From Ochotona curzoniae (taxonomy: Eukaryota > Chordata > Mammalia > Lagomorpha > Ochotonidae): DNA of 64,000 nucleotides. Made by a program: the position numbers and the translations under genes. Positions 25,609 to 37,451 of this stretch are shown in pieces (the stretch's first letter is position 1; every line of letters starts with the position of its first letter). The stretch is from assembly GCF_017591425.1 (NCBI RefSeq), contig NW_024466004.1:35466501-35530500 (forward strand), given 5' to 3'. The notes beneath the pieces were generated by a model. It was not told the DNA's origin and ran no database searches. It saw only the letters and a program-made list of their open reading frames with translations.

Positions 25609-28325
25609 AATGTGGTCTTTATAATGATTCACATATATAATACTGCTATATAGGAATCACTTTTTAAACATTGGGTTATTGTCCCACTGCATTTAAAAAC
25701 TTCCTGTGTATAGAATTATGCCAAGCATTTCACAATGTTAATTAAACAGACATAACATCTAACCTCTAGGCATTTATGCTTTCAGAAGACAGCTTCAGTG
25801 GGGATAGTGGGTAACTAATTTAAACATGAAGGAAATTAAAGAAGCACCATACAACTATGCAGATGAATGACAAAAATAAATGGGTTACTGAATGTCTGTT
25901 GGCAGCAAGAGATCCAGCCTGCCTGGAGAGTCCCAAAGTGTTCAAATTAAGTTTTTAAAAGTTTATTGTAACTATACTTATCTTTCCAATACTGCAACTC
26001 ATTGATGGGAGCCCTATATATTCCCACATTCCATTTTGCAGTCAGAGCTCCCAAAAAGTAGATCAAGAATGTGAATGTGATCCTGCCCCTTTCTTAACAC
26101 AATAGCCTTAGTCCAAGTTCTGTAGGTCTTGGCTGGTCTATTGTGATTATTCCAAATTGAGATTCATTGTGTCAACTAAGAGAATAAAAATGGTTCTTCC
26201 ATCTCATCTCCAATAATGCATCTACTTTGGACAGGTAATAGCTGTTCACAGTAGCTATGCCAGGAAAAGGGTTAGAATTGCCTGGCTCATTTCTTAATAT
26301 CAAGGTTCAAAAGTCCCCTAGAGAATCTAGAGTAGAGTTTTAGTTTGAATAACTTTGCAAAGCAAATTAAGGGGAAAATGCATTGGGTCTGGAGATTGGC
26401 AAAGAATTTTTCAGTAGAGTTGTAGCCACTGTTTTGTAGTAAAAACAGTTATATCATCTATTAACAGTAAAGTTCTGTTTTGAAGGCATATGCTCCTGTG
26501 TTGAATACAGGCCAATATCTGAAATTCTTTGGGGGGAGTAACCCCATAAGGCCAGGGAATTAAAAATCTGGAATCTCAGATAGAACCAAATTATCAGAGA
26601 TCTTTCCAGCCATGAGCCCTCTGCCTTCCTTAGTTGGCACTAGTACCTTCTAAGTGTGGTCTTCAGGTTCCCTACAGATCCACTATGGGTTTATACATGG
26701 AGTAGGAGCCTTTAATAAGCCTAGGCTGCTCCTAGCTGAATTCAGCCACCAGCTCTGCACGCTGGGTTCTGCCACTTTCTTAGTAGCTATCTCAGAGCAG
26801 AATACAATTTCCTGCTCTTTCTGTGTGTATTCCCTTACTCCTTGTGGTTATATCTGTCCTCTATCCTTTTTTCTGGACCTGTTCAAACACTCAATCCTCT
26901 CTATACTGTCAACTTGCAACACAACTTGCATATCTCATTAAAGATGTTAGGATTTTCACACATCCAAAAGGCATGTGTCTGGCAGGAAAGCTTTGGCGTT
27001 TGGCCCAGAAACATAAAAGGCCTTTCAGATAAGTAGGCCAAAACCTCTGGTTATTTGCTTAAAATTGGAAAGAAAAAAATATAGACACAATTTGATGCCA
27101 TAAGAGGCAGACTCCAGATATCATGGAGGACACAAATGTAGGGATCTAAATCCGCCAAAGGTAAGGGTAAGACTCAGTGATGGTTTACCAGGAAAACAAT
27201 CTTCAGATGAATTTGGGGGTGCATAGTAGTTACCCTACCACTGGTCTTTCAAAATATATATTTTGGAAATTAGGGAAAGACTGAATAAATATGTTTTTCC
27301 CAGTTGCCAAAGTATATGTCAGGTAGTCTAAGAATACAGCAAAAAAAAAATAATCATAAATGTTGCTATCCAATAGACTTTTTAATAGTGACAAAAACTG
27401 TAGTGATTCTTACACTGAAAATAGAAGGCAGGAATTACTAAAAACTTTCTGATATGTGAGAAAATTTCAAATTTTCCTTGAGGAACTGTGGAAATCAAGT
27501 TAGTCCATATTTTTCACTATCCTGACTTGACACACCTAATTGTAGCATGCATAGATTGACATGAGCTTGAGCAATTGAGTGAATTCGGACACATGGAACT
27601 TCCCAGGTTCAATAATTAATATCTTGTCAAATAAGAAGACAGTGACACACTCAGAGGAAAAGCCTGGGTATAGTTATACAGTGGTCAGGTTGGGGCTGAA
27701 TAAATGACACTGACTAATTGTCCCTGAGCTCCTGACATTACCTGTCAAGATTGATTTATAACCAAAATGACGCACCTACCCTTCTCTTTCTAAGATCAAG
27801 TGCATGTCCTCAGCTCAGCAGGGTCTAACTTTCCTTAGAAGACTGTTGGCGTCAGAGTCTAATTAACATGATGATAAATCACAAGAAAGCCATTGCTTAT
27901 TACTCAAGTCTCAGATAGCCCGATCCATATTCAATGCTGTCTTTTACTTAGTGTTTGTGCCTTCACAAAGGATCACTAAAAGAAAAATTCTAAACCAAAT
28001 TATAGCATTTCCTAGAGGAAAAAACTATGCTTTAATGCATCATAAGCATTTTAGGAAACATAAACTACAACTGTGTGCATTATTCACAAGTCTGCATCAT
28101 CCAGCCAAAGAGCCAAGTCACCCAGTAAAATCTGCTTTCAACAGAATTACCCAGGTGGAAGGGCCTACAATTGGGCCAAAAAGGAACTGTCCCAAATAAC
28201 GGCAGGGAAGACCCCCTGCCAGAGGAAGAGAAGAAACATAAACCTAGTAAGTACTGCAACACTGAGCAAACCAAAAGGCTTTGTAGCCAACCCATGCAGC
28301 TGTGAACCAGTGCATCACGGCTGGC
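25609..28325. other. Unassigned intergenic sequence
   Basis: About 2.7 kb without clear repeats. Frames up to 95 codons occur (26654-26941) but lack motifs. The part near 27500-27930 is discussed as a possible conserved non-coding block. Confidence 0.45.
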
Positions 28326-28455
28326 AAATCTAAGACTAGCTATTTAACCTCTTTAAGTCTCTGGTTCCCTGTTTTTTAAAACAGGGGACTTGGTGGCATA
28401 ATAGCAGTTAAGTCCTCATCACAGTGTTGAGTAAACACCATGGTCTCAATAAAAT
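28326..28455 (+). repeat. Probable MIR fragment
   Basis: 'gactagctatttaacctctt', 'taagtctctggttccctg' and 'gtgttgagtaaacaccatgg' follow the order of the MIR core (tRNA-derived mammal-wide SINE) with heavy decay. Confidence 0.45.
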
Positions 28456-28831
28456 GATTTTTCTTTACCACCACCAACTGGCAGAAGGGGACAGGAAAAT
28501 ACAAGAGAGCACATAAAAAAGGCAAGAGTTGTAGTCTAAAACTCACCTCATTAAGAAATCCAAAGTTCTAAAGCACATTACTATTGTTATTAATTTTCTG
28601 AGACAAGATTTATTATACATAAATTTGATATTTTTTATTTTTTATAAATTAAATTATGCAGTCTAAATCTTGATAAATCCATTAAACAATGTTTTTGCAA
28701 TACTTATTGAGTAGAGGTGTGCATCCTATCTTGCTATTTTGAATATTATCTGTGACTTGTTTTTTTTTTTTTACTTGATTTTACTATGCTTTCTTAGTGA
28801 GTACACTTCTTTTCTAAAGAGTAAATGCTGG

Positions 28832-29028
28832 GTCTAGTGTTGGTTCAGTGCGTTAAGCCACCACTTATGGTGCTGACATCCCATACTGGAGCACCAGTTT
28901 AAGTGCCAGCTGCTCGGATTCCAATTCATCTCTCCATTAATGGGGCTGGTAGAGCAACTCTAACCACAGGAAAGACCTAGATGGAATTCCAAACTTCTGG
29001 TTTTGGCTTGGCTTTAGCCTGCTTTAAT
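28832..29028 (+). mobile_element. Old CSINE, 3' half lost
   Basis: Head 'gtgttggttcagtgcgttaa', then 'ccaccacttatggtgctgac', 'atcccatactggagcacc', 'gccagctgctcggattcc' and 'gacctagatggaattccaaa' in CSINE order. It breaks off before the pyrimidine tract and the tail. Confidence 0.75.
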
Positions 29029-29911
29029 GTGCTTAATATTAATATGACCATGTGCCCATTGTCTATAGTCAGTCAACACCTCAACAACCAAAAACATCCC
29101 TAGGAAAGGGAGGTTGGGCTGTGGAGGAGAGGATGAATAACTTAAACTTGATCTAATATGAGCTGAAAATAACTAGATGTTCTCTGAGACAGGCACGAAG
29201 TGGCTGATTGGATAAAGACACTGTTCAACATTTAATCTTAATCAAGAAGTCCTATTCCAGCTGTCGATAGTTTGAAAAACCTGAATAAAAGTAGCAGCAA
29301 TTGTACCCTCATCTTCACTTTGCTGATGTAGAAAAAAAGTTCCGTCATTATAATGTTAACAGTCCACTCGCAACTGAACATTGAACTCCTATAACACATG
29401 TGTTAAATTAGTGGGCCTATGTGCCTACCCTTTTAAAAATATGTATAAGCCTTCCCAGAACTTTCCTAGAATATAAGATATGAATATGGTCTCCTAAAAA
29501 TGAACCCTGTAAAACTTGTAACTCTCCTTTACTTGAGGATTCTGGCATTTGGTAATTTAAAATTGGGTTACACCTGACTTTTGCAGCTCAAATATACTCC
29601 TTTCTGTTTGAACTCAAACCATTACTTCTGTGATATTGAAATACACACTAGACAAAAACCCTTGAGTATGCTCTTCAATTACAAAATGTCATTTAAGGCA
29701 GTAATTTTTGTGGCTATGTCATTACCAAGATATCAAAATACTTGTTCAAACTAAGGGATGGGATATAACTATCAAAACTAAATACCCATCTCAGATTACC
29801 CACTAATAAATGTCAGACAAGTAGAAGCAATAAATTCTGTCTCAGCACCTGGTCTTAAACCCGGAAGATGGGAGAGGAATTGAGCATCCTGCACTAAAAC
29901 ATGATTTTCTT
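29029..29911. other. Unassigned intergenic sequence
   Basis: About 0.9 kb of AT-rich sequence. No repeat or exon recognised. Confidence 0.45.
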
Positions 29912-30282
29912 TAACTTTATCTATATTTATTTGAAAGGCAGAGTTGTAGAGATCAGGACACACACACACATACTGACACACACAGGGCGGATGGAGGAGA
30001 GAGGGAGGGGAAGAGAGAGAAAGAGAGAAAGAAAGAGAAGGAATATCTTTCATCTGGAATTTCACTTCCCAAATGATCACAACTTTTAAAACCAGCAACC
30101 AGGAACTTCTTCCTATTCCCCCAGGTGGATGCAAGGACCAAAGTGCTAGGGCCATCCTGTGCTGCTTTCCCAAGCAAATCGACAGAGACCTGTATCAGGA
30201 ATGGAGCAGCTAGAACAGGAGCCCATATGGGATGCTGGCACTGAATGCTGCAGCTCTGCGCACTACACCACAGCATCTACCT
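29912..30282 (-). mobile_element. Old CSINE with CA and GA simple repeats
   Basis: Minus-strand copy: 'atttatttgaaaggcagag', a (CA)n patch at 29958-29990, a purine run at 29995-30040, 'gcaaccaggaacttcttcc', 'gctttcccaagcaaatcg', 'ggagcccatatgggatgctg' and 'gcactacaccacagcat'. The 125-codon minus-strand frame across it is repeat-derived. Confidence 0.82.
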
Positions 30283-30953
30283 TTAAAAAAAATAATAATA
30301 ATAATCTCTCTGCCCATAGCCACAAGCAGATGTCCAACAGCAGCTTGAACATTTGGGATTCTGGGATGACAATAGAAAAGTAAGAACACAGGAGGGCCAC
30401 TTTAAGGTGAAATCATGGTAATTTAATGTTGTCTAGAATTGAGGCACTAAAGGGTTCAGTGTTGACAAACAATTCTCTAAGGAAAATGGAAGGGGACATT
30501 TCAGGCAGATAGCGTAGGTTACAAACTGGCAGATTACAGTCATGTTCAAAGCCAACCACTGTTGTGTGAATGGAAAAAAAAGCCAGGGGCTCAGTACAGG
30601 TGCATGATGGCACACCCTTCAGAGAACACAGTTTTGGATGATGAGGATGTAGCAGGAAGGAATACAATTGCAATGCATTCCTAGGTAAGAATGGAGACAA
30701 TTCTCTGCTAAAAGTGCATCATCTAAGCCTGTCTAGCACTACTAATGAGGAGAAAGAGAGGCAACGTCACTTTGTTTTTTCGCAGAAATGTCTCTTTCTC
30801 ATACAATGAAACTCCTACAGAGAATACACACTGGCAAGGAAATCAGGGCTGTGGATTCTTTGCTTGGTTCCTTCACCACACTTTTTTTCTAAAACTTAAC
30901 AAGTGACTTAGCTACTCTAGTCCTGTTTTGACACCAGTTAACTGAAATCCATT
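30283..30953. other. Unassigned intergenic sequence
   Basis: No recognised repeat. Frames of 60-95 codons on the minus strand (30413-30700) overlap in different phases and show no motif. Confidence 0.45.
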
Positions 30954-30967
30954 AGAAATAAATACTT

Positions 30968-31299
30968 GGGGCCTGGCGCAATGGCGCAATGGTTAAGGTC
31001 CTTGCCTTGCACGCCCGGGATCCCATATGGGCGCTGGTTCTAGTCCCAGCGGCCCCGCTTCCCTTCCAGCTCCCTGCCTGTGGCCTGGGAAAGCAGTCGA
31101 GGACGGCCCAAAGCTTTGGGACCCTGCATCCGTGCGGGAGACACAGAAGAGGCTCCTGGCTTCGGATTGGCATAGCATCGGCCGTTGTACTCACTTGGGG
31201 AGTTGGGGAGTGAATCATCGGACAGAAGATCTTCCTCTCTGTCTCTCCTCTGTATATCCGCCTTTCCAATAAAAATAAAATAAATCTTAAAAAAAAGAA
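30968..31299 (+). mobile_element. Young CSINE, near consensus
   Basis: The cleanest C-repeat in the window. A-box-like 'tggcgcaatgg' at 30974-30984 and B-box-like 'ggttctagtcc' at 31036-31046 mark the tRNA-derived pol III promoter. The 8-base unit 'gcgcaatg' is doubled in the head. The tail is 'ccaataaaaataaaataaat'. The flanking duplication is 'agaaataaatactt' (30954-30967) and 'agaaataaacactt' (31300-31313). Several retained CpGs point to a recent insertion. Confidence 0.97.
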
Positions 31300-31313
31300 A
31301 GAAATAAACACTT

Positions 31314-31779
31314 AACACAAGCAATATTCTCTTAAAAATTGATTCCTGATTTCAACCTTGATTTCAGAATCAGCTTCTCTAAATTGATTAATTCAATTAA
31401 TAGAAAAAATAGATACGTATTGGTCCTGTAATATACTTCTAAATTACTCAATATAAACACTGGGACATCATGTGCATATTGTTTATTGTGAGCTTAGCAC
31501 GTTATAGATGGCTGGTTCACTTCAGGTGCCAACCAGAAGTACTCACACCAGGGTGATCTGCTGGTGTTCTGCCTAGAACACCTATTGATAAAATCAGCTA
31601 CCAGGATTATGTGATTCATTCATTTCTCAGCATACATCACTTGGCGAATCAACCAAATGAATAGCAGCAATGGGTTTTCCCTGGTTAACTGAAAGTCCTG
31701 GTGATAAGGATACTAAATCTCAGAAACAGGTCAATTAAAAGAACACCAAGAACACTAGAACGTGTTTCTCCCATCTAGC
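31314..31779. other. Unassigned intergenic sequence
   Basis: About 470 bases with nothing recognised. Confidence 0.45.
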
Positions 31780-32520
31780 TTTATCTTTGTAGCTGTTATA
31801 CAGCACTTCTCCGTCCATCTCCCTCCTCCAGACCATTTCAGCCTCTGATAGTCACTCTTCTGCTTCCTGTTCTGTAAGATCAACCTTTTGCGCTCCCCTG
31901 TGAGAACACACCATGTTTGTCTTACTATGCTTTATCTCACTTAGCATATTGTCCTCCAGGCACAGTATTTCATTCTTTGCTGTGGCTAAACAATATTTCA
32001 CGCAGTGAATATGTCACATTTTCCTTATTGATTCATCTGCCAAAGAATTTATAGGCTGGCTTAATATCTTGAATATTGTGAATAGAGCTGCAACAAACAG
32101 GGGACTGCAAATCTTTCTGGAATATTGATTTTAATTCCTTTGGAGTTACGCACACACACTCAGCAGTGGAATTGTTGGATAACATTACAGGCTTTTTTTG
32201 CAGGAATCTCTACACTATTTTCCATAATGGTCATACTAATTTATATTCCAATCAACACTGTGGAAGAGTTCACCTTCTTCAATATTTGATTGCCAGGATT
32301 TGTAACTTTCTATTTTGTTGAGAATAACCATTCTAATTGAGATGAGATGACATATCACTGCACTTTTAATGTGTATATTTAATGATTTATACGGTTAAAC
32401 ATTTTTATATATTACTTCATGATTTATGTCTTCTTAATGAGAAAGATCTATTCAAGTTAGTTGTCCATTATATTTTAATTTCTTCTTGGGATTTTGCTTT
32501 GTATCTACATTTTTAAAATA
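31780..32520 (-). mobile_element. Old L1 3' part
   Basis: Plus-strand text is antisense to the ORF2 3' end: 'cacttagcatattgtcctcc', 'tttctttgctgtggctaaac', 'ttgtgaatagagctgcaac', 'ccataatggtcatactaat', 'ggatttgtaactttctattt'. It is interrupted on the right by a younger L1. Confidence 0.85.
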
Positions 32521-33290
32521 CTATTTTTATTTAAAAATAATGATATTTTAAAATATTTTAAAACCATGATATGGCTTTTAGGTATAGGAATTCTCCCACT
32601 TTCCCTGCTTATTTTCCTTCCCATCATCCCCCCCCCCTCGATACTACAATGGTATAATCTTTCAGAAACAGTCACAGCTTATTAATTGTACTATTTACAC
32701 ATATCATGGAATTGTAGGAATAAACAAAAGTAGAAAATCTAGTATCATATTGTCAAGGTATTTTTAACAGTTGCTTTGGGAGCCTCCTTTTATTTGGGAG
32801 TAGAAATGCATACTGCAATGTATCTCCATTTCTTATACTAGTCTCCATTATGCAGTACATCTAAGAGAGTATATATATGAACTTATTTACCTATATATCT
32901 GTTTGCTTCATATTTATCATAAAAGCTTTCTTTTAGCAGAGAGAACATGTATTTTTCCTTTTGGGATTGGCTTATTTCACTGAGCCTAATGTTCTCCAGT
33001 TGGGACCATTTCGTTGCAAATGGGAAATTCTCATTCTTTCTAAAGGCCATGTATTATTCCATGGAAGAGATGTACCACAGTTTCTTTATCCATTTCTCTT
33101 TTGACAGACATCTGGGTTGTTTCTGTATCTTTGTTATTTTGGATTGTGCTGTTATAAACATAGGATTGTGGATCTCTTTCTCATATGCAGATTTTGCTTC
33201 CTTTGGATATATTTCCAAGGGTAAGATAACTTGGTCATGTGATAGATCAATTTTCTGTTGTCTGACAACCTCCATTCTGATATTTTATGG
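32521..33290 (-). mobile_element. 5'-truncated L1 3' end
   Basis: The tail lies at the left ('aaaataatgatattttaaaa'). Then comes the 3'UTR, reversed ('aatggtataatctttcag', 'ttgctttgggagcctcctt'), followed by the ORF2 end ('tggcttatttcactgagcc', 'attattccatggaagaga', 'tgtgctgttataaacatagg', 'ggatatatttccaaggg'). ORF2 runs directly into the 3'UTR here, without the antisense module seen at 10.7 and 61.1 kb. The 116-codon plus-strand frame 32947-33297 is antisense to ORF2 and is not a gene. Confidence 0.9.
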
Positions 33291-33699
33291 TAGATAGCAT
33301 TACAACAAGTGTGAGATGGACGATGGATGGATCACCAAACAGGAAGCCAACGTGGCCAGGCAGTGGTCCAGATTTATCTTTCAAAGCAACCCTTGTTTAA
33401 GAACCAACTCAGGATCCCCACATAACGAAAGTGATCCTCCTGAGGGCAAGGCCCGTAATCTCCCAAGAACATCCAACAAAGAACAATCATTAAGTCATTA
33501 GAAACTTTTTTTGTTCGTTGCATAGACAAATTTATTGAATACAGGTGTAGGTAAGCATCAGTAAGTCCCACCTTCAGGTCAACATTTTAAAGTGCAAGTC
33601 ATTATTACTATATCCTCCCTTCTAACTCAAATGCTCTCAACCAACCATCTCCACCTAATTTCACTAATAATGTCAATAATGTCTCCATTTTTCTGTTAC
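33291..33699. other. Unassigned sequence between L1 fragments
   Basis: About 400 bases. The phrase 'catagacaaatttattgaat' and the segment around it may be repeat-derived, but I cannot place it. Confidence 0.4.
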
Positions 33700-34090
33700 A
33701 TAAGCTTTTTAAAATTTTTTTGTTTTTCATGATACAGCTCTTCAGGCTCAGGGATTTCCTCTCCCACCCATTCCATCCTCCCTTCTCACAGTTTTCCCCT
33801 ATACTGTTACAATAGTATAGTTCTTCACCAAGTCATAAATACATCATCCTGTCATTTAAGTGTGTCATTACATTTAGGTATAGATAGTAGTAGGAAGTCC
33901 GGCATCCTATTTTCAAGATATATTTAACAGTTTTATTGGGAGTCCATCTTCACTCAGGAGTGGAGAAGGATACTGCGATGTATCTTCATTTAGCAGTATG
34001 CTTGCCTTCATTATACACTCCCTCTAGATGAATATATGTACATACATTTCTATTGATCTTGTAATTAGCAAGAACCTTAAAATATATTTT
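33700..34090 (-). mobile_element. L1 3'UTR copy
   Basis: Reversed 3'UTR with 'ctgttacaatagtatagttc', 'tcattacatttaggtataga', 'ccggcatcctattttcaag' and 'tattgggagtccatctt', closely parallel to 10440-10600 and 32640-32830. It is 5'-truncated inside or just upstream of the 3'UTR. Confidence 0.88.
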
Positions 34091-34104
34091 TTGAATTATT
34101 TGCT

Positions 34105-34320
34105 TTTTTCTAAGGGAGAGACAAAGAGCAAGAGAGAAAGAGAAAAAGAGACAGAAAGAGGTAATCGCTCATCTGTTGTTGCCAGGAGCTCAGAACCCAG
34201 TCTTAGTCTCCACATTGTGAGCAGGAATCCACCTACTTGAAACATCACCTGCTGCCTCTCAGAGAGCCAGGGCTGGAGTGCAAACCAAAGGACTCTGTGT
34301 AAGTTATGGCTTTACTCCTT
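34105..34320 (-). mobile_element. Old CSINE copy
   Basis: A purine run (34120-34160), 'tgttgccaggagctcagaac', 'gtctccacattgtgagcagg' and 'ggctggagtgcaaaccaa' fit a decayed minus-strand CSINE. Lower certainty because the head is not readable. Confidence 0.55.
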
Positions 34321-34329
34321 TGCCTCTCA

Positions 34330-34900
34330 CCTCAGCTTAAAATTTATGATCAACTTTGACTCCTTCCTTTTGGTCACCACTGCTCAGTCCTTGTAGACAG
34401 TTGTTTTTTTTTTTTTTTTTCTGTCATGTCTCTATCTTCTGAAATTCTAGACTGCAACACAACTTCCCATTTGTTTTACTCCGCCTTCATGGCTAGCACC
34501 ACTCTCATTTCAGCCTATGAATTTGACTATTGCATAGGCATCTCATCTTAATGAACTCATACAATGTTTGTCTTCTTGTAACTGGTTTACTCCACTTAAA
34601 ATAATATTGTCAAGGTGATTCATGCTGTAGTTTGTGTTGAAATTTCCTTTTAAAGACTTAAAAGATTTTTAATTGTCTGTATACACTACAACTAGCTTAT
34701 ACCTTCATTCTTCATTAGACACTTGTCTTGCTTCCATCTGTTGATTATTGTGAATGATTACAATTATTTATTTCAGATCCTGATTTCAGTCCTTTTGAAT
34801 ACATATCCAGAAACAGAATTTCCAATTATACAGTAACTTTATTGTGAAGTTTCTGTGATCCTCCCATACTGTTTTTCTCAATCTGCCTTCTTGCCTTATG
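34330..34900 (-). mobile_element. Old L1 3' end (L1ME-like)
   Basis: Antisense text includes 'gtcaaggtgattcatgctgt', 'ttgattattgtgaatgatta', 'gaatacatatccagaaacag' and 'ccatactgtttttctcaat', in the order of the ORF2 end and 3'UTR of old L1s. It contains a T17 run at 34403. Confidence 0.65.
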
Positions 34901-35554
34901 CCATATCTCTTCAATCTCATTGTCAACCTAATTGAACTGCATTACCTCTTCCCGGCCTGTAAAACCCTACAAATTATTCTCCTGTTCAAACCACAAAGCA
35001 CTCTTTTGTAGGAATAACTTTACTTGAAGTTAATCTCTTTGCTAAACAAAACAAAGTAATAACAATAATTCTCAATGGTTCAATCACCCCATTACCATCA
35101 ATTGAAGCCACAAATCTCTGACAGATTTATAATGGTAGTTTAAGTACTATTTCTACTCTTCCTCTATCCAGGACATGATCCAGCATATGCTTTCTCTCCA
35201 TCCTTGCCACACTCTTTACCTTCATGTCCACATTAATCCCTCCTGCTCAAACACGCACACCCTTTAGAAACAATTTCATTTGGAATTTGTTTAATAGCCT
35301 AACTGCCCCCTTCCAAATGAGCATCTTTCAGCATATGACTCATCTGTATATTTCCAATGTGTTCATGCACATTCACCACATTCATGTTTCCAAGTTCAAT
35401 GTCATTTCTATAACACCAAAAGCCTTACAGGCAGAGAAAGGATGTATTTCACTTACTACCAAAACCCTATCACTCTATATACTGCTCAGCATGTAACAGA
35501 CAGGCAAAAACTGCTAAGTGTTGAAGACTAAACATTTTCCTAGATGTAATGGCA
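34901..35554. other. Unassigned intergenic sequence
   Basis: About 650 bases. There is weak resemblance to an ancient L2-type fragment near 34920-35000, not enough to call. Confidence 0.4.
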
Positions 35555-35661
35555 CTTCAAAAATTCATGGAAAATGCAATCAAAACAAGTTTACTTACTC
35601 TAACAACTTTGAAAAGCATACATTGTGTTCTCATCAAGTGTTTTCCATGCAATTTTTGAAG
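35555..35661. mobile_element. Short inverted-repeat element (MITE-like)
   Basis: The left end 'cttcaaaaattcatggaaaa' (35555) and the reverse complement of the right end 'cttcaaaaattgcatggaaa' (ending at 35661) match over about 20 bases with one indel, giving a 107-base hairpin-forming element with no coding room. A related copy lies at 62648-62761. The ends resemble a mammal-wide non-autonomous DNA transposon, whose name I cannot fix. Confidence 0.7.
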
Positions 35662-36454
35662 ACTTGCCTATGAATTCTGCTGTTTTTTTTTTAATTAACA
35701 AGGTTTTATAACAGAATTAAGTTCATAAATGAATGCTCCAAAAATATTCTGAGGATTTTTTTATTAGGGGACTAAACCATCCAGACACTGTATTGATCAG
35801 AAAAGACAAATAATAACTAAGTATCTATTTTCATTGAGGCAATATAGAATCAGTTATCACTAGATTTTGTATTGGGCCTTATGCAACTTAGTCTGTTTCC
35901 TTTAATTAAAATTATTGTTTTCTAAATGTTCTATGCTAATAAATTATTATTATTATCTAGTGATGTACAAATCTCATGGAAATAGACTTGAGAAATATTC
36001 TTCAGTGGGCAGAATATTATCATCTCAGTGAGGAGTTTATGACTTATCTGCTTTTTAATTGCTTTGTTTTATTAGTGTTTTTCTGCTGTATTGGATAGAA
36101 CACACACACAAAAACTACTCCTTTTGCCAAGGAGAGACAACATAAAAATATGTTAAAATGAGAGAGCACTCTACATGCATAGTGTAATTTTAAAGTAAAA
36201 TTATAATACACAATAAAACTCAAAATGAGTTGCAGCTGTGGCTTGCACATTTTAAATATAACAGTGAAGATAAAATGGACTAATAAACAATCTCCCACAC
36301 ACTAGCAAACCAGTGTACATATGCAAATCAAATTAATCCATGCTATAAAAGGCTAAAACCAAATCGACAAACTATATCGTAAGCTGTCATTTTTCAAGAA
36401 TGGTGGGAGGAAAAAGGCAGAAGGGGTTGAGTCTATGCCTACATTGTAGGGAAA
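35662..36454. other. Unassigned AT-rich intergenic sequence
   Basis: About 0.8 kb, no recognised feature. The 84-codon minus-strand frame at 36044-36298 shows no motif. Confidence 0.4.
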
Positions 36455-36636
36455 TATTTCAATAACAACATGACAGGTTTGTGACAGTTCATGAAGGACA
36501 TTCATTGTAAAACTAGAGGGGAAATCTATGAAGGTGAGGAGGGACTTTGGAGAAGGGCACGGGCAACACTAGAACCTATGGAGATATATCATAAAATAAA
36601 GTAAAATATTTTTGAAAGTAAAACAAAAAAAAAGGA
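36455..36636 (+). mobile_element. L1 3'UTR fragment
   Basis: 'tttgtgacagttcatgaagg', 'aaaactagaggggaaatc', 'gagaagggcacgggcaacac' and 'tatcataaaataaagtaaaa', ending in an A-run. It is nearly the same text as 44750-44900, so both belong to one L1 subfamily. Confidence 0.85.
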
Positions 36637-37086
36637 ATTGAGTCTTGTTGAAGCTGGACTGGGGTGGAACAAGAGTAAATGATACTATCAGCAGAGATCT
36701 GATGGAGGCCAAACTACTGGGAAATGACAGCAAGGCTAATAATCGAGAAACCCAAGGGCCTGTCAGAGAAACAGAAAGTACATATGATGGAAATACTGTA
36801 CATGGACTTCAAAACTTACCTTGTAATTCCATCCTCCATAAATTGCTTAAGGCACCCCCATATTTATGGAAATGTAAACATTCTGATGTCCCCAGAAAAG
36901 GAGGCTATGGGTCATAACTGTACTTGGGGATGTGGCTAGCACATGCTGTGTCATTTGGAGAAATTTCAATCTTCTCTCTGGGCAGACAGCATAAAAAAGA
37001 ATCCCCTTCTCCCAACTGAACCGGGACTGGATTGCAGGCTGTATTTCACATCTTGTTCACTACCAAGCAGTGGTGGCCCTGATTAT
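36637..37086. other. Unassigned intergenic sequence
   Basis: About 450 bases. Overlapping 71- and 90-codon frames in different phases have no motif. Confidence 0.4.
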
Positions 37087-37102
37087 AAAACTGATGTTTC
37101 TT

Positions 37103-37435
37103 TTTTTTTTTCTTTTTTTTTTAAAGATGTATTTTATTTTTATTGGAAAGTCAGATATACAGAGAAGAGAAGAGACAGAGAAGATCCTCCGTCCAATGAT
37201 TCAATCCCCAAGCGGCCACTACAGCCGGTGCTGTGCGATCCAAAGTCAGGAGCCAGGAACTTCCTCCAGGTCTCCCATGCGGGTGCAGAGTCCCAAGGCT
37301 TTGGGCTGTCCTCCATTACTCTCCCAGGCCACAAGCAGTATGGGCATTGGCGCTGCCAGGACTAGAACCGGCACCCATATGGGATCCCGGCTCGTTCAAG
37401 GTGAGGACTTTAGCTGCTAAGCCACCACACCAGGC
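37103..37435 (-). mobile_element. CSINE
   Basis: T-rich tail at left, 'attggaaagtcagatatac', 'gtctcccatgcgggtgcag' and 'ggcacccatatgggatccc' reversed into the head at right. The flanking duplication is 'aaaactgatgtttctt' (37087-37102) and 'aaaactaatgtttttt' (37436-37451). The 116- and 140-codon plus-strand frames here are SINE-derived. Confidence 0.95.
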
Positions 37436-37451
37436 AAAACTAATGTTTTTT

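Noticed and set aside
29796..30276. Frames of 125 and 107 codons on the minus strand
   Set aside because: Lie in an old CSINE containing CA and GA simple repeats.
30974..31046. tRNA gene suggested by A- and B-box motifs
   Set aside because: The boxes belong to the tRNA-derived head of a SINE; no cloverleaf with an acceptor stem is present.
32947..33297. 116-codon plus-strand frame
   Set aside because: Antisense to an L1 ORF2 3' end; similar frames arise in most L1 copies read backwards.
36943..37420. Frames of 140 and 116 codons
   Set aside because: Run through a CSINE with a clear target-site duplication.
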